The notes under the pieces: model-generated | What the model saw: only the letters and a program-made list of their open reading frames with translations | Told to the model about the DNA's origin: nothing | Database searches by the model: none | Program-made: the position numbers and the translations under genes | Source of the DNA: Serpula lacrymans var. lacrymans S7.9 | Taxonomy: Eukaryota > Basidiomycota > Agaricomycetes > Boletales > Serpulaceae | NCBI RefSeq assembly: GCF_000218685.1 | Contig: NW_006763290.1 | Coordinates: 3,622,908-3,686,907, forward strand | DNA length: 64,000 bases | Reading direction: 5' to 3' | Shown here: piece after piece, positions 56,515-64,000 of the stretch | How positions within the stretch are numbered: the first letter of the stretch is position 1 | Layout: each line of letters opens with the position of its first letter

Positions 56515-57846
56515 CACAGGCTCCTTCAAGAGCTCAAGAATCATGAGGGTTTTTGTCACTCCAAGCATTTCTCAACACAGGAGCAGCTTGCTATCTTTCT
56601 CTGAATGTGTTGCAATGGTGGGACAAATAGGGATATGCATGAGAGGTTCCAGCATAGTGCTGATACAATTTCAAAATATGCACATATGTTTATTCTTTAA
56701 TATCATTCACCGAGTATCAAACCTTGTTACCCATAGGATCTTTCACTGTATGCTAATACCCCAATCTCCCCTAATGAGGAGGTCCCTCCTGAAATCTGAG
56801 ATGAGCCCAAGTTCTATCCCTTTTTTAAACAGTGTTGTGGTGCCATAGATAGTAGTCATATCAATATTTTTGTTCCTGATGATGTTTTGTCCTATCTGAC
56901 TGGGAGGGCAGTGCTGCAAATAGTTGTGTGTGCAACAATGCTTGGAGCAATGGCTTTGTAATTCCTCCAGGTCTATATTATCTTGCAGATGTAGACTTTC
57001 CCTCATGTGATTCTCTTTTGGTCCCTGTAACAATCAAGAATTAGTTACTCTGGCGCACAAGTCAGACAAGCAAAAAAAAGAGAATACCAATCAACAGTAT
57101 GTACTGTTGACTGGTCAGAGAGTAATGAAAGGGAGTGGTTACCCCTTAAGGTAGGACTGAGTTAATTGTGGGTAAACAATAGGAGGACTCGCTGAGGAGT
57201 CTTCTGGATCTATTGAGGTATTTATACTGCTACAGGTTGTTTGTACATGTTGTACAATACAATTGATAAAGCAGTGGCTGATGATGTCAGAGGGTGTAGC
57301 CCGTGTGACCAGCTTCACTATGTGAAAGGCTTGTAGCTAAAATAAGAAGAAAGGCAGCGCAGCGCAAGAAAGAGGAGTTTGAACAAAAGGAAAGTGCCAC
57401 ATGGCACAATGTGAGAAAACTACAGTAAAAGGTTAAAGTGGAGAATGAAAATAAAAGTAAAGGTCCAAAAATGTGTTATCGTAACAGTCCACTACCGTGG
57501 GTAAAGCTTCACAAAGTCTTTGTTTCTTCTAATTTGATATTTCAGCTCATACTTGTTATCTTTCAGGCCCAAAGACTTCAAAGAGCTTTTCAATCTACAT
57601 CATACTCAAGCTTGTAATACTATTGTATGCATCTTTGGGGTGATCAAGAGACACTTTCAACTAATTGTTGCAGCTCTAGAGTATGCTTTAGAGGTACAAT
57701 CAAAGCTTGTTCCTACATTTTACATTCTTCACAACTTCATACACATCCATGATCCTGATGACAGTAACAATGAAGGGGACAGTATAGGTAGTGGACAGAA
57801 TAATCAAGCTATATGGCAGGATCAGACAGATTATAGTCATGTATAA
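56515..57846 (+). pseudogene. PIF/Harbinger transposase (DDE_4), with nested solo LTR
   Basis: Plus-strand blocks: HFSTQEQLAIFLYECVAMVG (56570), ANTPISPNEEVPPEI-stop-DEPKF, YPFFKQCCGAIDSSHINIFV (56820; first Asp), a damaged stretch, GLYYLADVDFPSCDSLLVP (56990; second Asp), the solo LTR 57026-57486, then YRG and after a stop LFNLHHTQACNTIVCIFGVI, KRHFQLIVAALEYALEVQSK and FYILHNFIHIHDPDD. The usual V-I-E-R with the catalytic Glu reads T-I-V-C here, so the triad is lost. Several stops. This is the transposase half of a two-gene PIF/Harbinger element; the partner is at 58006-59471. Confidence 0.8.
57026..57486 (-). mobile_element. Solo LTR (family 2 U3) in Harbinger transposase
   Basis: 461 bp, TGTAACAATC...GTAACA; flanks GTCCC (57021-57025) and GTCCA (57487-57491) differ at one base. 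It is longer than its sisters because of an extra block near 57075-57120 with an internal inverted repeat (caacagta..tactgttg). The host frame LLVP/YRG continues across it. Confidence 0.85.
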
Positions 57847-58005
57847 TCATGTCAACACACCACAGTAAAAAGAAAGAGCAGTACTTAAATATGATATAAT
57901 TGCAAAGGCAATATTGGAACAGTATATCACATACAAAACTAGAAACTAGTAACAGTAAAGCCCTATTAATTACATGCTATTAATCTCAAGGCAGATGTAG
58001 TTGGA
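57847..58005. other. Convergent intergenic spacer of the Harbinger pair
   Basis: About 160 bp between the stops of the transposase (+) and the Myb-like gene (-). Short and AT-rich; nothing else seen. Confidence 0.5.
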
Positions 58006-59471
58006 TCAAATGACATTATTGGAGATAGCAGAATATACATCAGCGATAGCAGTATTCTTGGTGAATAGTGCAATTGTTTGTGTACGCTCAGCAATGGCTA
58101 ATGCATCATCAGCACAAGTAGCCTTGATCACAGCAATTCTCCTCTTAAGTGTGCTTGGGACATCACCAATAAGCTGGAAAATACTAGGGTTAGGACAACT
58201 GAGCAATAAAGCTGCAGAATAAGTGCATATGCAATTCCAAGGATGGCAGAAGGTTCTGTCATCTTGGTACAAAGGCACTTTGATGCAGATGTAGGAGTGG
58301 GTGATCCAGAACTGCACATTTGCATGTTGAGCTCTGAGACACTTCAATAGAATTCCAGAAGAGTGAATAGTTTGGTTAAGTCAATATTAAGCCATATCAC
58401 ATATCTGAGACTTTTCTTCACCATCCAAGTCTAAATCACTCTCTGGATGACCATCTACCGTGCCCACATCATCTTGATCCACTTGCTCCTTATAAGGATA
58501 AGATGAAGGCAAAAAATGCTCATCAACCCCTGGGATATAAAAAGCACTTTTACCAGTGGCATAGTGGCCGTCAATGAGTCCTATTATATTATTGTAGAGC
58601 AGAAAAGGGTTTGTACACTATGGCTTTGCTTCTGGATGAGACAGAGACAGATCTAATTGAGTACATCTCATACTAAATTATTGACTCTACACTTACTGCA
58701 ATATAGTTATTCCACACATCTTCTTTAGCAGTTACAGTTACTTTCTTTCTGGTATCATCCCATCCAAAACCAGACAGCTCTCGGAGCTGCTAAACAACAA
58801 GACACATAGCCTTTAACTGTGATGATAAAAATCAGTACAATATATGTTATACAATGGTTGACTTACTGTCCCCCAACATTGGCTACAGTTTGTAGATGTC
58901 TTTGATGCACCACCACTGGTTTTATGGCTCTGCACTAGCATAACCGCTGTTACAACCAAAGTTTTTATACTCTGGCACACACAATGACAAGCTATAGAGT
59001 GAGGAGTGGGTAAACCCCTTAGAATAGGACCAAGTTAATTGTGGGTAAACAATAGGAGGACTCTCTGAGAAGTCTCCTGGATTTATTGGGGTCCTTATAC
59101 TACTACAGGTTGGTTTGTACATGTGTACTATACAGTTGATGAAGGCAGTGGTTGATGATGTCATAGGGTACAGCCCGTGTGACCAGCTCCACTGTGTGAA
59201 AGACTTGTAGCTAAGAATAAAGGATAGCAGTGCAGCACAAGAAAGTGGAGTTTAAACAAAGGGAAAGTGCCCCATGGCACAATTGTGTGAAAACTATGAG
59301 AGAAAGTTAAATCAGAGAAAGAAAGTTGAAAGTCCAAAAATTGTGTATTGTAACAACAGCTGCAGGAACAAAAGCTGGTTTTTTGAAGTTATTATCAGGT
59401 TGATTATCTTTTATTTGTGCCTCCTTGAATGTATCCACTTATGTGGCATCATCCTCTGAAGTCCATTTCAT
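58006..59471 (-). pseudogene. Myb/SANT-like DNA-binding protein of PIF/Harbinger, with nested solo LTR
   Basis: Starts at ATG 59469-59471: MKWTSEDDAT, one stop, then VDTFKEAQIKDNQPDNNFKK. The frame continues beyond the LTR with KTSGGASKTSTNCSQCWGT, an intron (GTAAGT.. about 58800-58868), LRELSGFGWDDTRKKVTVTA, KEDVWNNYIA, a second intron (about 58630-58698), NIIGLIDGHYATGKSAFY and IPGVDEHFLPSSYP. An acidic stretch (DGHPESDLDLDGEEKS) and a C-terminal helix near DDALAIAERTQTIALFTKNT end at 58006. The W-T-x-E-(D/E) start, spaced W and the GF-x-W-D block are the Myb/SANT-like domain that PIF/Harbinger transposases need for DNA binding and nuclear import. Broken by stops and an LTR. Confidence 0.8.
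58948..59355 (-). mobile_element. Solo LTR (family 2 U3) in the Myb-like gene
   Basis: 408 bp, TGTTACAACC...TTGTAACA; flanks ACCGC (58943-58947) and ACAGC (59356-59360), 4 of 5 positions equal. Splits the Myb-like frame between PAFVPA and VMLVQSHK. Confidence 0.85.
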
Positions 59472-60205
59472 GTTTCAGGGCTCTTTTTGGGCTGGACTCT
59501 GAGATTGTTGACTAGCAGGTTGGTCCTCTTTGTTGGCAAGGAGCCTGTCTTTTATAGATGAAATCTTGAGCATGAGCTTTTGAGAGGTAATTGTAGGCTT
59601 TTAAGGTGGGTTTGAGAGTGATAGAGCAGTGTGAGCTACTGTAGTTTGAGTGTAAAAGTTGGGAACACAATTAGCAGACTGGTGTGACAAAGTTTTTTTG
59701 AAACGAGCTGAGTTGCCAAACACATCAGCTTGTTCCGAAACAGGCCACAGAACAAGACTTTTTTGGCAGGCAACATTTCAAAACGGTGGCTGCCAAACAG
59801 GCCCTGATAAGTCAGTGAACCCCAGAATTCTTCAATGTGGCTGCGGGAGGAGCCTAAGAGACCTAGATATGAGCATGATAATGAAAATAGGTGATCAGAA
59901 GCTCGGCATGTTTCACTGCATAAAAAAAAACAATCGAGAGATGATGAATAAAAATAGTAGAAACATGAAATAGCTATACCATAGCACTGCCAGAGCTGCC
60001 AATGGCTGCAGTACTGTAGTTTTATAATAGAGTTTCTCGGGCACAGCCAAGCATGTTCCCCGATATACAGGCGAAGTTGATGATATATGCCCGAGTCGCA
60101 CTGTTATCGGAACACATTATATTGCGTGCTCTTGACTGATATACAACGCAATACTTCATGCTTTGTGTTATCCACCTGAGCCGAGATGAGAACCATTTGA
60201 TTAAT
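59472..60205. other. No gene recognised
   Basis: About 730 bp between the Myb-like gene start and the 3' end of the RNase III-like gene. It may hold the Harbinger terminal sequence and the 3' UTR of the latter. No clear terminal inverted repeat found. Confidence 0.4.
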
Positions 60206-61323
60206 TTACTCATAAATATGTGTTTTTGCGCGAGACGTACGAGGTGCCCATCCCATAGCAAAGTAGGCTTCCTTCGCCGCTTCTTCTTTTGCAAGCTGCT
60301 TGCTCGGTCCACAACCATGCCCCTTTTTTATCCCGTTGACTATCCACGAAATTATCGCTTGTATGTCACTCATGAGTAAGATCCGATCCGAGAAACTCAC
60401 CAACACATGTAATCGCCCATGTTCCTGCGTGTGCTGGGCCAGAAAAGGTGGCTGGATAGGAAATAGTCACACCACGTTGGTGCGCAGCTTGATTGAAGAG
60501 GGGTAAAAAGGCAAGGTTAGGTTGAGCTGGGGTTAGAGGATTAGAAAGAAATGCTGTAAACGGGGGAGGTGAAGGTATTGGAGGCGGAGCTGAGGATGGT
60601 GGGAGCACGCTATAGTGCTCATCGTCAACCTTCAGTTTTTTGGCCGGTTGCGATGACAAGCCAGAGGGCCCAGGCTCTGCCGTCGAACTGTCTCTGAAAA
60701 GATCACTGGAAAGTCGAAAAAGTCCACCTATCCACTCTTGCACTGGTTTGATTCCACCCTGAGCAAATACGGCGCCGAGATAAGCGTTGAATAATAGACG
60801 GCCTTCCTAGCGATCAAGTCAAAATCAGCGCCATGCCAGTTGTCGACAAAGTAAATATACTTGGACACTGTTCAGTGAGGATAAAGAGCTTGGGTCGCAA
60901 CGCACTTGATTTCTTAACCTGTACAAATTTGTCCAGTTGTCGATCATTTCATCTTGTAGAAGCATATGCCTTTTATTCTTCTCTAAGTTGTATTTATACA
61001 TCCTGTGCAGGTGTAGAAGAGAAACTCACAGTGATCTCTTCCACCTTCAACCTGGGTTTCTTAAAAAGCAGTAGTTGCGTCGTCATCATGTGTAACACCT
61101 CCTCTCCTAGAACCGCCAACGTCTCACTGTCGTGATAACTGGCTTTACATGCTATTCGCAAAGACCTATGCGTGAAAACTTCCAGAATAGATTCTCCTTG
61201 TAACTTCGGCAGTTCAGGAATGTCACCCATCTGAGTCGGAGAGCGAGACCGCTTGAGTGCCACATTGATAGTATCGACACTAGCTTTACCACTGTCAAAG
61301 TCGGGGGTACTAGTAGAGGGCAT
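60206..61323 (-). CDS. RNase III-like domain plus dsRNA-binding domain protein
   Basis: Four exons: 61323-61030, 60980-60861, 60806-60401, 60339-60206 (954 nt, 317 aa), introns of 49, 54 and 61 nt with GT..AG ends and consistent phase; the first intron's acceptor could be 6 nt later. RNase III-like domain at about residues 25-170: ELPKLQGESILEVFTHRSLR, then SETLAVLGEEVLHMMTTQLL. In the canonical N-E-x-L-E-F-L-G-D box only the first Glu remains, the second is Ala and the Asp is Glu, so cleavage activity is doubtful. EGRLLFNAYLGAVFAQGGIK follows. A Pro-rich linker leads to a C-terminal dsRBD (TWAITCVVNGIKKGHGCGPS, KQLAKEEAAKEAYFAMGW). No stops. The start may be upstream (in-frame Met at 61344 or 61392). 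Probably a host gene, perhaps a mitoribosomal L44/L3-type or an RNA-binding scaffold. Confidence 0.75.
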
Positions 61324-61713
61324 GATAGACGAATCGAAAACGTGATTTCGCAATCGAGGTGTGAGCATGTTCAGGAGGAGTATAAAAGACACCTAGCCTG
61401 CCCGGTTACCAGGCCTTACAAGGTTGGGCGATCACGCGTTTCTCCCAGTCATGCAAGGCTCGGTTCTGGCATTTTCCGACACCAGCGTTAAACCCTGCAC
61501 CAAATCGGTAGGCTGGGACGTGAGAAAGTACCGGGCCAGCGGCATTGTCGGCAACCTTTTGTCTCCGATAGAATGACTAATATAATGGAACACTCGTTAC
61601 TCACTACCACCACCATTGTCCACGACTCCACACCGCCATTCTACTGCTGTTTTTCTGCAGCCACCCATCACCAGCATCAAGCACCCTACCCTGCTGTACT
61701 GCTGCATCTACCC
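61324..61713. promoter_or_regulatory. Divergent promoter region
   Basis: About 390 bp between the RNase III-like gene (minus) and the KDZ-type ORF (plus). GC-richer than average, with a tataaaag motif at 61380-61387 on plus. A shared bidirectional promoter is possible but unproven. Confidence 0.4.
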
Positions 61714-62225
61714 ATGTCCCATTCAAGAAAACGAGTACCTGGCCTCTCAAAGTCAGCAATAATCCATCGGTTCGGACGGTTTGATTGCACTGTGGATGTG
61801 GCAACAGCCGGAAAACAAAAGCAGCGTATGGAGGAGGCAGATAAGATGCGTAAGGCTGAACTTCAAGGTATGTTAGTGTCATACTTCCTCTTTCTCTATG
61901 ACTTATAATTCTGATTTTAGAAATGTCGTCAAAGGACTGTGAGTATGTAGAAGAAATGATTATTGATCAAGGTGTAGACATTGACAACATCCCATATGCC
62001 GCTCATCAGGGCTTTGACCTCAGTCATGAGGGTGGTGAGTATGAGGCCTATGAAGACTTGGGGCAAACAATTGCCGACTTGAGTGGATAGTAAGTTTTGC
62101 TTTACGCTATATTTTGTGATTTTTTTTTTCTGATATTATATTAGCCGCTACATAGATCCACAACAACGTCAAGATATACTCAAGTTCAGACGGAGCACTG
62201 GGATTGCCAGATCCATCACGATTTG
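61714..62225 (+). pseudogene. KDZ-type N-terminal ORF fragment
   Basis: From the ATG at 61714: MSHSRKRVPGLSKSAIIHRF, GRFDCTVDVATAGKQKQRME. After an intron (GTATGTTAG.. about 61869 to TTTTAG 61920) come SSKDCEYVEEMIIDQGVDID, HQGFDLSHEGGEYEAYEDLG and QTIADLSG. After a second intron (GTAAGT 62091 to TTAG about 62144) comes RYIDPQQRQDILKFRR. The (F/L)D(L/I)SH(E/A)GGEY core is shared with the minus-strand KDZ piece at 31.85 kb and marks the start of KDZ transposase proteins. A stop at about 62225 ends it. The splice sites look intact, so it may be a recently truncated copy. Confidence 0.6.
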
Positions 62226-62268
62226 AACACAGACCAAGGACATTTTTTGGGGTATTTACAGTGATATA

Positions 62269-63051
62269 CTATTGATCCAGTAAATTTTGCCACCATTTAG
62301 GGCCCTCGTGTGCTCCATGCATGGACATATCAGAGTTTCTGAATTGCCATTCAACAGGTGGTTGTCCAACATCATTGAAAAGACCTGGATTAAAGAGATC
62401 TTGAAGAGACGGCAAATCAGTATTTGTGGTCCCCATTTGCTCATTGATGTTCAGTACGTCTCTGGTGTCTCTAGCTGCTATGTTGACTGCATTGGGATTT
62501 GGCAGTGCCGTTGTGCCTGTGGTTTGGCTTTCAAGCATCTGTGCCACATCATCATGTGGCCTCCCTTGCGCATGGTCAAAATTTGTAAGGATGTCTTCAA
62601 ATTGGTCAAGAGCAGGGTTCGGAGAGAAGAGAAGACCTGTGTCTTCCAGCAAGGAATTCTGATAGCAATCAGTGGACTTTTGGAGGGATGCAATGGCACC
62701 GGCAGGTGGTTGACTTGGGACTGTTGATCCTCCCGCCTGAATAGCGACTGCAGAAGATGTCAAAGGAGCTTCGCCTTCAATGGTACATATATCTACGCAT
62801 TGTCGTTTGGATATTGTATGCTCATTGACAGGGCTTTGGAGCCGTTTTGTTCCCTTGTCTGATCTAGTTTGCCTATGGGTGTCTGCAATTTCCCCACTAT
62901 CAAGTTTTCTGTTGCGGTTATTCAACATTTCCATATACTCTTTTTCGCTAATACTTTTCCAGTGTGTTGCTCCAGATTGCCATTTTTGCAACAGCAAATA
63001 TTTTAGTAGGGCTAAAACCCACATTTTAATTCCTAAATAGTAAGTTATCAC
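62269..63051 (-). CDS. Hypothetical protein of a multicopy fungal family (C-terminal part)
   Basis: Open minus frame of 260 codons. After a hydrophobic start that may be intron, it has LLQKWQSGATHWKSISEKEY and MEMLNNRNRKLDSGEIADTH, a basic stretch with RQTRSDKGTKRLQSPVN, then a low-complexity acidic/Gln/Asn-rich tail ending GPKWWQNLLDQ. The KWQSG-x-x-x-W-K-S-I-S-E-x-E-Y block normally follows the GWP/NLS block seen at 38.1-38.3 kb. The first exons should lie above 63051 but only repeats are found there, so it is probably 5'-truncated. Function unknown. Confidence 0.5.
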   Translation of the reverse strand: MITYYLGIKMWVLALLKYLLLQKWQSGATHWKSISEKEYMEMLNNRNRKLDSGEIADTHRQTRSDKGTKRLQSPVNEHTISKRQCVDICTIEGEAPLTSSAVAIQAGGSTVPSQPPAGAIASLQKSTDCYQNSLLEDTGLLFSPNPALDQFEDILTNFDHAQGRPHDDVAQMLESQTTGTTALPNPNAVNIAARDTRDVLNINEQMGTTNTDLPSLQDLFNPGLFNDVGQPPVEWQFRNSDMSMHGAHEGPKWWQNLLDQ

Positions 63052-63196
63052 TTCTCACAGGTTATCCCTAACATTACAGTTGCCAAATATGCAATGGTGA
63101 TGGGATCAATAGTGGAGGACAAGAACATTAAGGTAAAGGGCAACTGAGTAATCAATAATATTGAAGCCCTGCCCTTAGCTGATCATGCCATGATCA

Positions 63197-63628
63197 GCAT
63201 TTATATAACATTACTGAGTGCATTGTACACAGTATGGATAATCTACAGTATCTGATTTAAAGGTATGGTTTCAACTTTGTTAGGATAGTTTATCATTACA
63301 TGTGTCATATAACCGTATTAAAAATATATGTTGATTTTACTAAATATCACCTCTAATTATAATGCAAGTATAAATAATATAAATGCCCTGGAATAATATT
63401 TTACGGTAGTGATAGCTTTTATGTTCTATGGTAGCAGTTATAGTAGAGGTATAGTACATGCATTACAGAGGCGCTATTATAACTGGTATAGCAAATGTCT
63501 CAATATAGTGCTGCTATATAGCACTATATAATAGGGACTTGTCTAGGCGTACTATAGCTACTATTTTCCCTATATAGCACTATGGTGGCTATGATAGCTA
63601 TAAAAGGCAGCTAGGTTTTTCCTGATGT
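63197..63628. repeat. 431-bp dispersed repeat, copy 2
   Basis: Direct copy of 56082-56512 (432 bp here). Same start (gcatttatataacattactgag) and end (cctgatgt). Confidence 0.75.
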
Positions 63629-64000
63629 GTGACTTCAGGCTTAACTCTTTCCCTCCCACCAACAAACTGCATATAATGTATCCTCACCCAATTTATGAGT
63701 AACCCACTGCTAATATTAGCAATTCACTTCTTTATTATATCCGTGGCATTAAACACAATCACACCTTAGTTGAGGTCAAGATACTCACCAATCACCGTAT
63801 TCACACCAAAGATGTTACTGTGGTCCCTGATCTACAAGTCATTATGAGTAATTTTACTATTGGGTGCATTACCAAACCAGAGATACTGTGGATTAGGGAT
63901 ATGGGATTTTCACAGAATAGGGATGCCATGGTGAGGAAGATGACAATAATGGTCAATAAAATACTTTCAGTCTCCCTCTTGCTTCTTAGTTTTATTAGCG
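63629..64000. other. No gene recognised at right edge
   Basis: About 370 bp; plus-strand text reads in part like coding sequence (HTLVEVKILTNHRIHTKDVT) but is too short to assign. Confidence 0.35.

Noticed and set aside
1..64000. CRISPR array or bacterial operon content
   Set aside because: The window is eukaryotic; no regularly spaced identical repeats with unique spacers were seen.

Overview
This window looks like a repeat-dense, AT-rich segment of an Agaricomycete (basidiomycete) nuclear genome. The evidence is introns of about 50-60 nt with GT..AG ends, an eEF2 gene cut by nine such introns, a FunK1-type kinase fragment, and a transposon mix typical of mushroom-forming fungi: Plavaka, KDZ, Helitron, PIF/Harbinger, Tc1/mariner, Copia and chromodomain Gypsy. 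All identifications come from reading motifs in the translated sequence; no database search was run.

Layout. 1-2.9 kb: Copia remnant (minus) running off the left edge, with a tRNA-iMet anticodon-type primer site and an odd intron-plus/intron-minus duplication. 3.2-5.5 kb: Gypsy scrap and a broken Plavaka transposase (minus). 5.7-8.4 kb: two unrecognised, probably element-borne genes. 8.4-11.8 kb: Gypsy chromovirus remnant (minus) with its 3' LTR and polypurine tract, a solo LTR in the integrase, and a second intron-plus/minus duplication where the RT is cut. 11.8-16.2 kb: decayed Copia element (plus) with 3' LTR. 16.6-19.7 kb: eEF2 (minus), the clearest intact host gene. 19.7-24.8 kb: mostly non-coding, with a G/C-tract array and a multicopy hypothetical gene. 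24.8-28.8 kb: Copia element with an open 908-residue integrase/RT/RNase H frame (minus). 29.6-33.2 kb: tRNA-like SINE head, Helitron/PIF1 helicase piece, KDZ N-terminal piece, and a viroplasmin-like gene with a solo LTR in its intron. 35.2-38.3 kb: KDZ C-terminal half, a Tc1/mariner copy and a piece of another multicopy family. 38.3-40.2 kb: AT-rich, empty. 40.2-50.1 kb: two Helitron remnants (one crossed by a 100-N assembly gap), two solo LTRs, a large inverted repeat, a MITE and a second SINE head. 50.3-52.6 kb: truncated LTR, second Plavaka fragment, FunK1 fragment. 56.1-59.5 kb: PIF/Harbinger transposase (plus) and its Myb/SANT-like partner (minus), tail to tail, each hit by a solo LTR. 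60.2-61.3 kb: RNase III-like plus dsRBD gene (minus), the second intact-looking gene. 61.7-63.6 kb: KDZ N-terminal piece, a multicopy hypothetical ORF, and the second copy of a 431-bp repeat.

Two apparently functional genes (eEF2 and the RNase III-like/dsRBD protein) therefore sit in a nest of dead mobile elements. One Gypsy LTR group shares its 3' half among copies but carries two different U3 regions. It has left at least five full-length solo LTRs, four of them inside other coding remnants, so it was among the last families active here. I found no canonical complete tRNA, rRNA or CRISPR.
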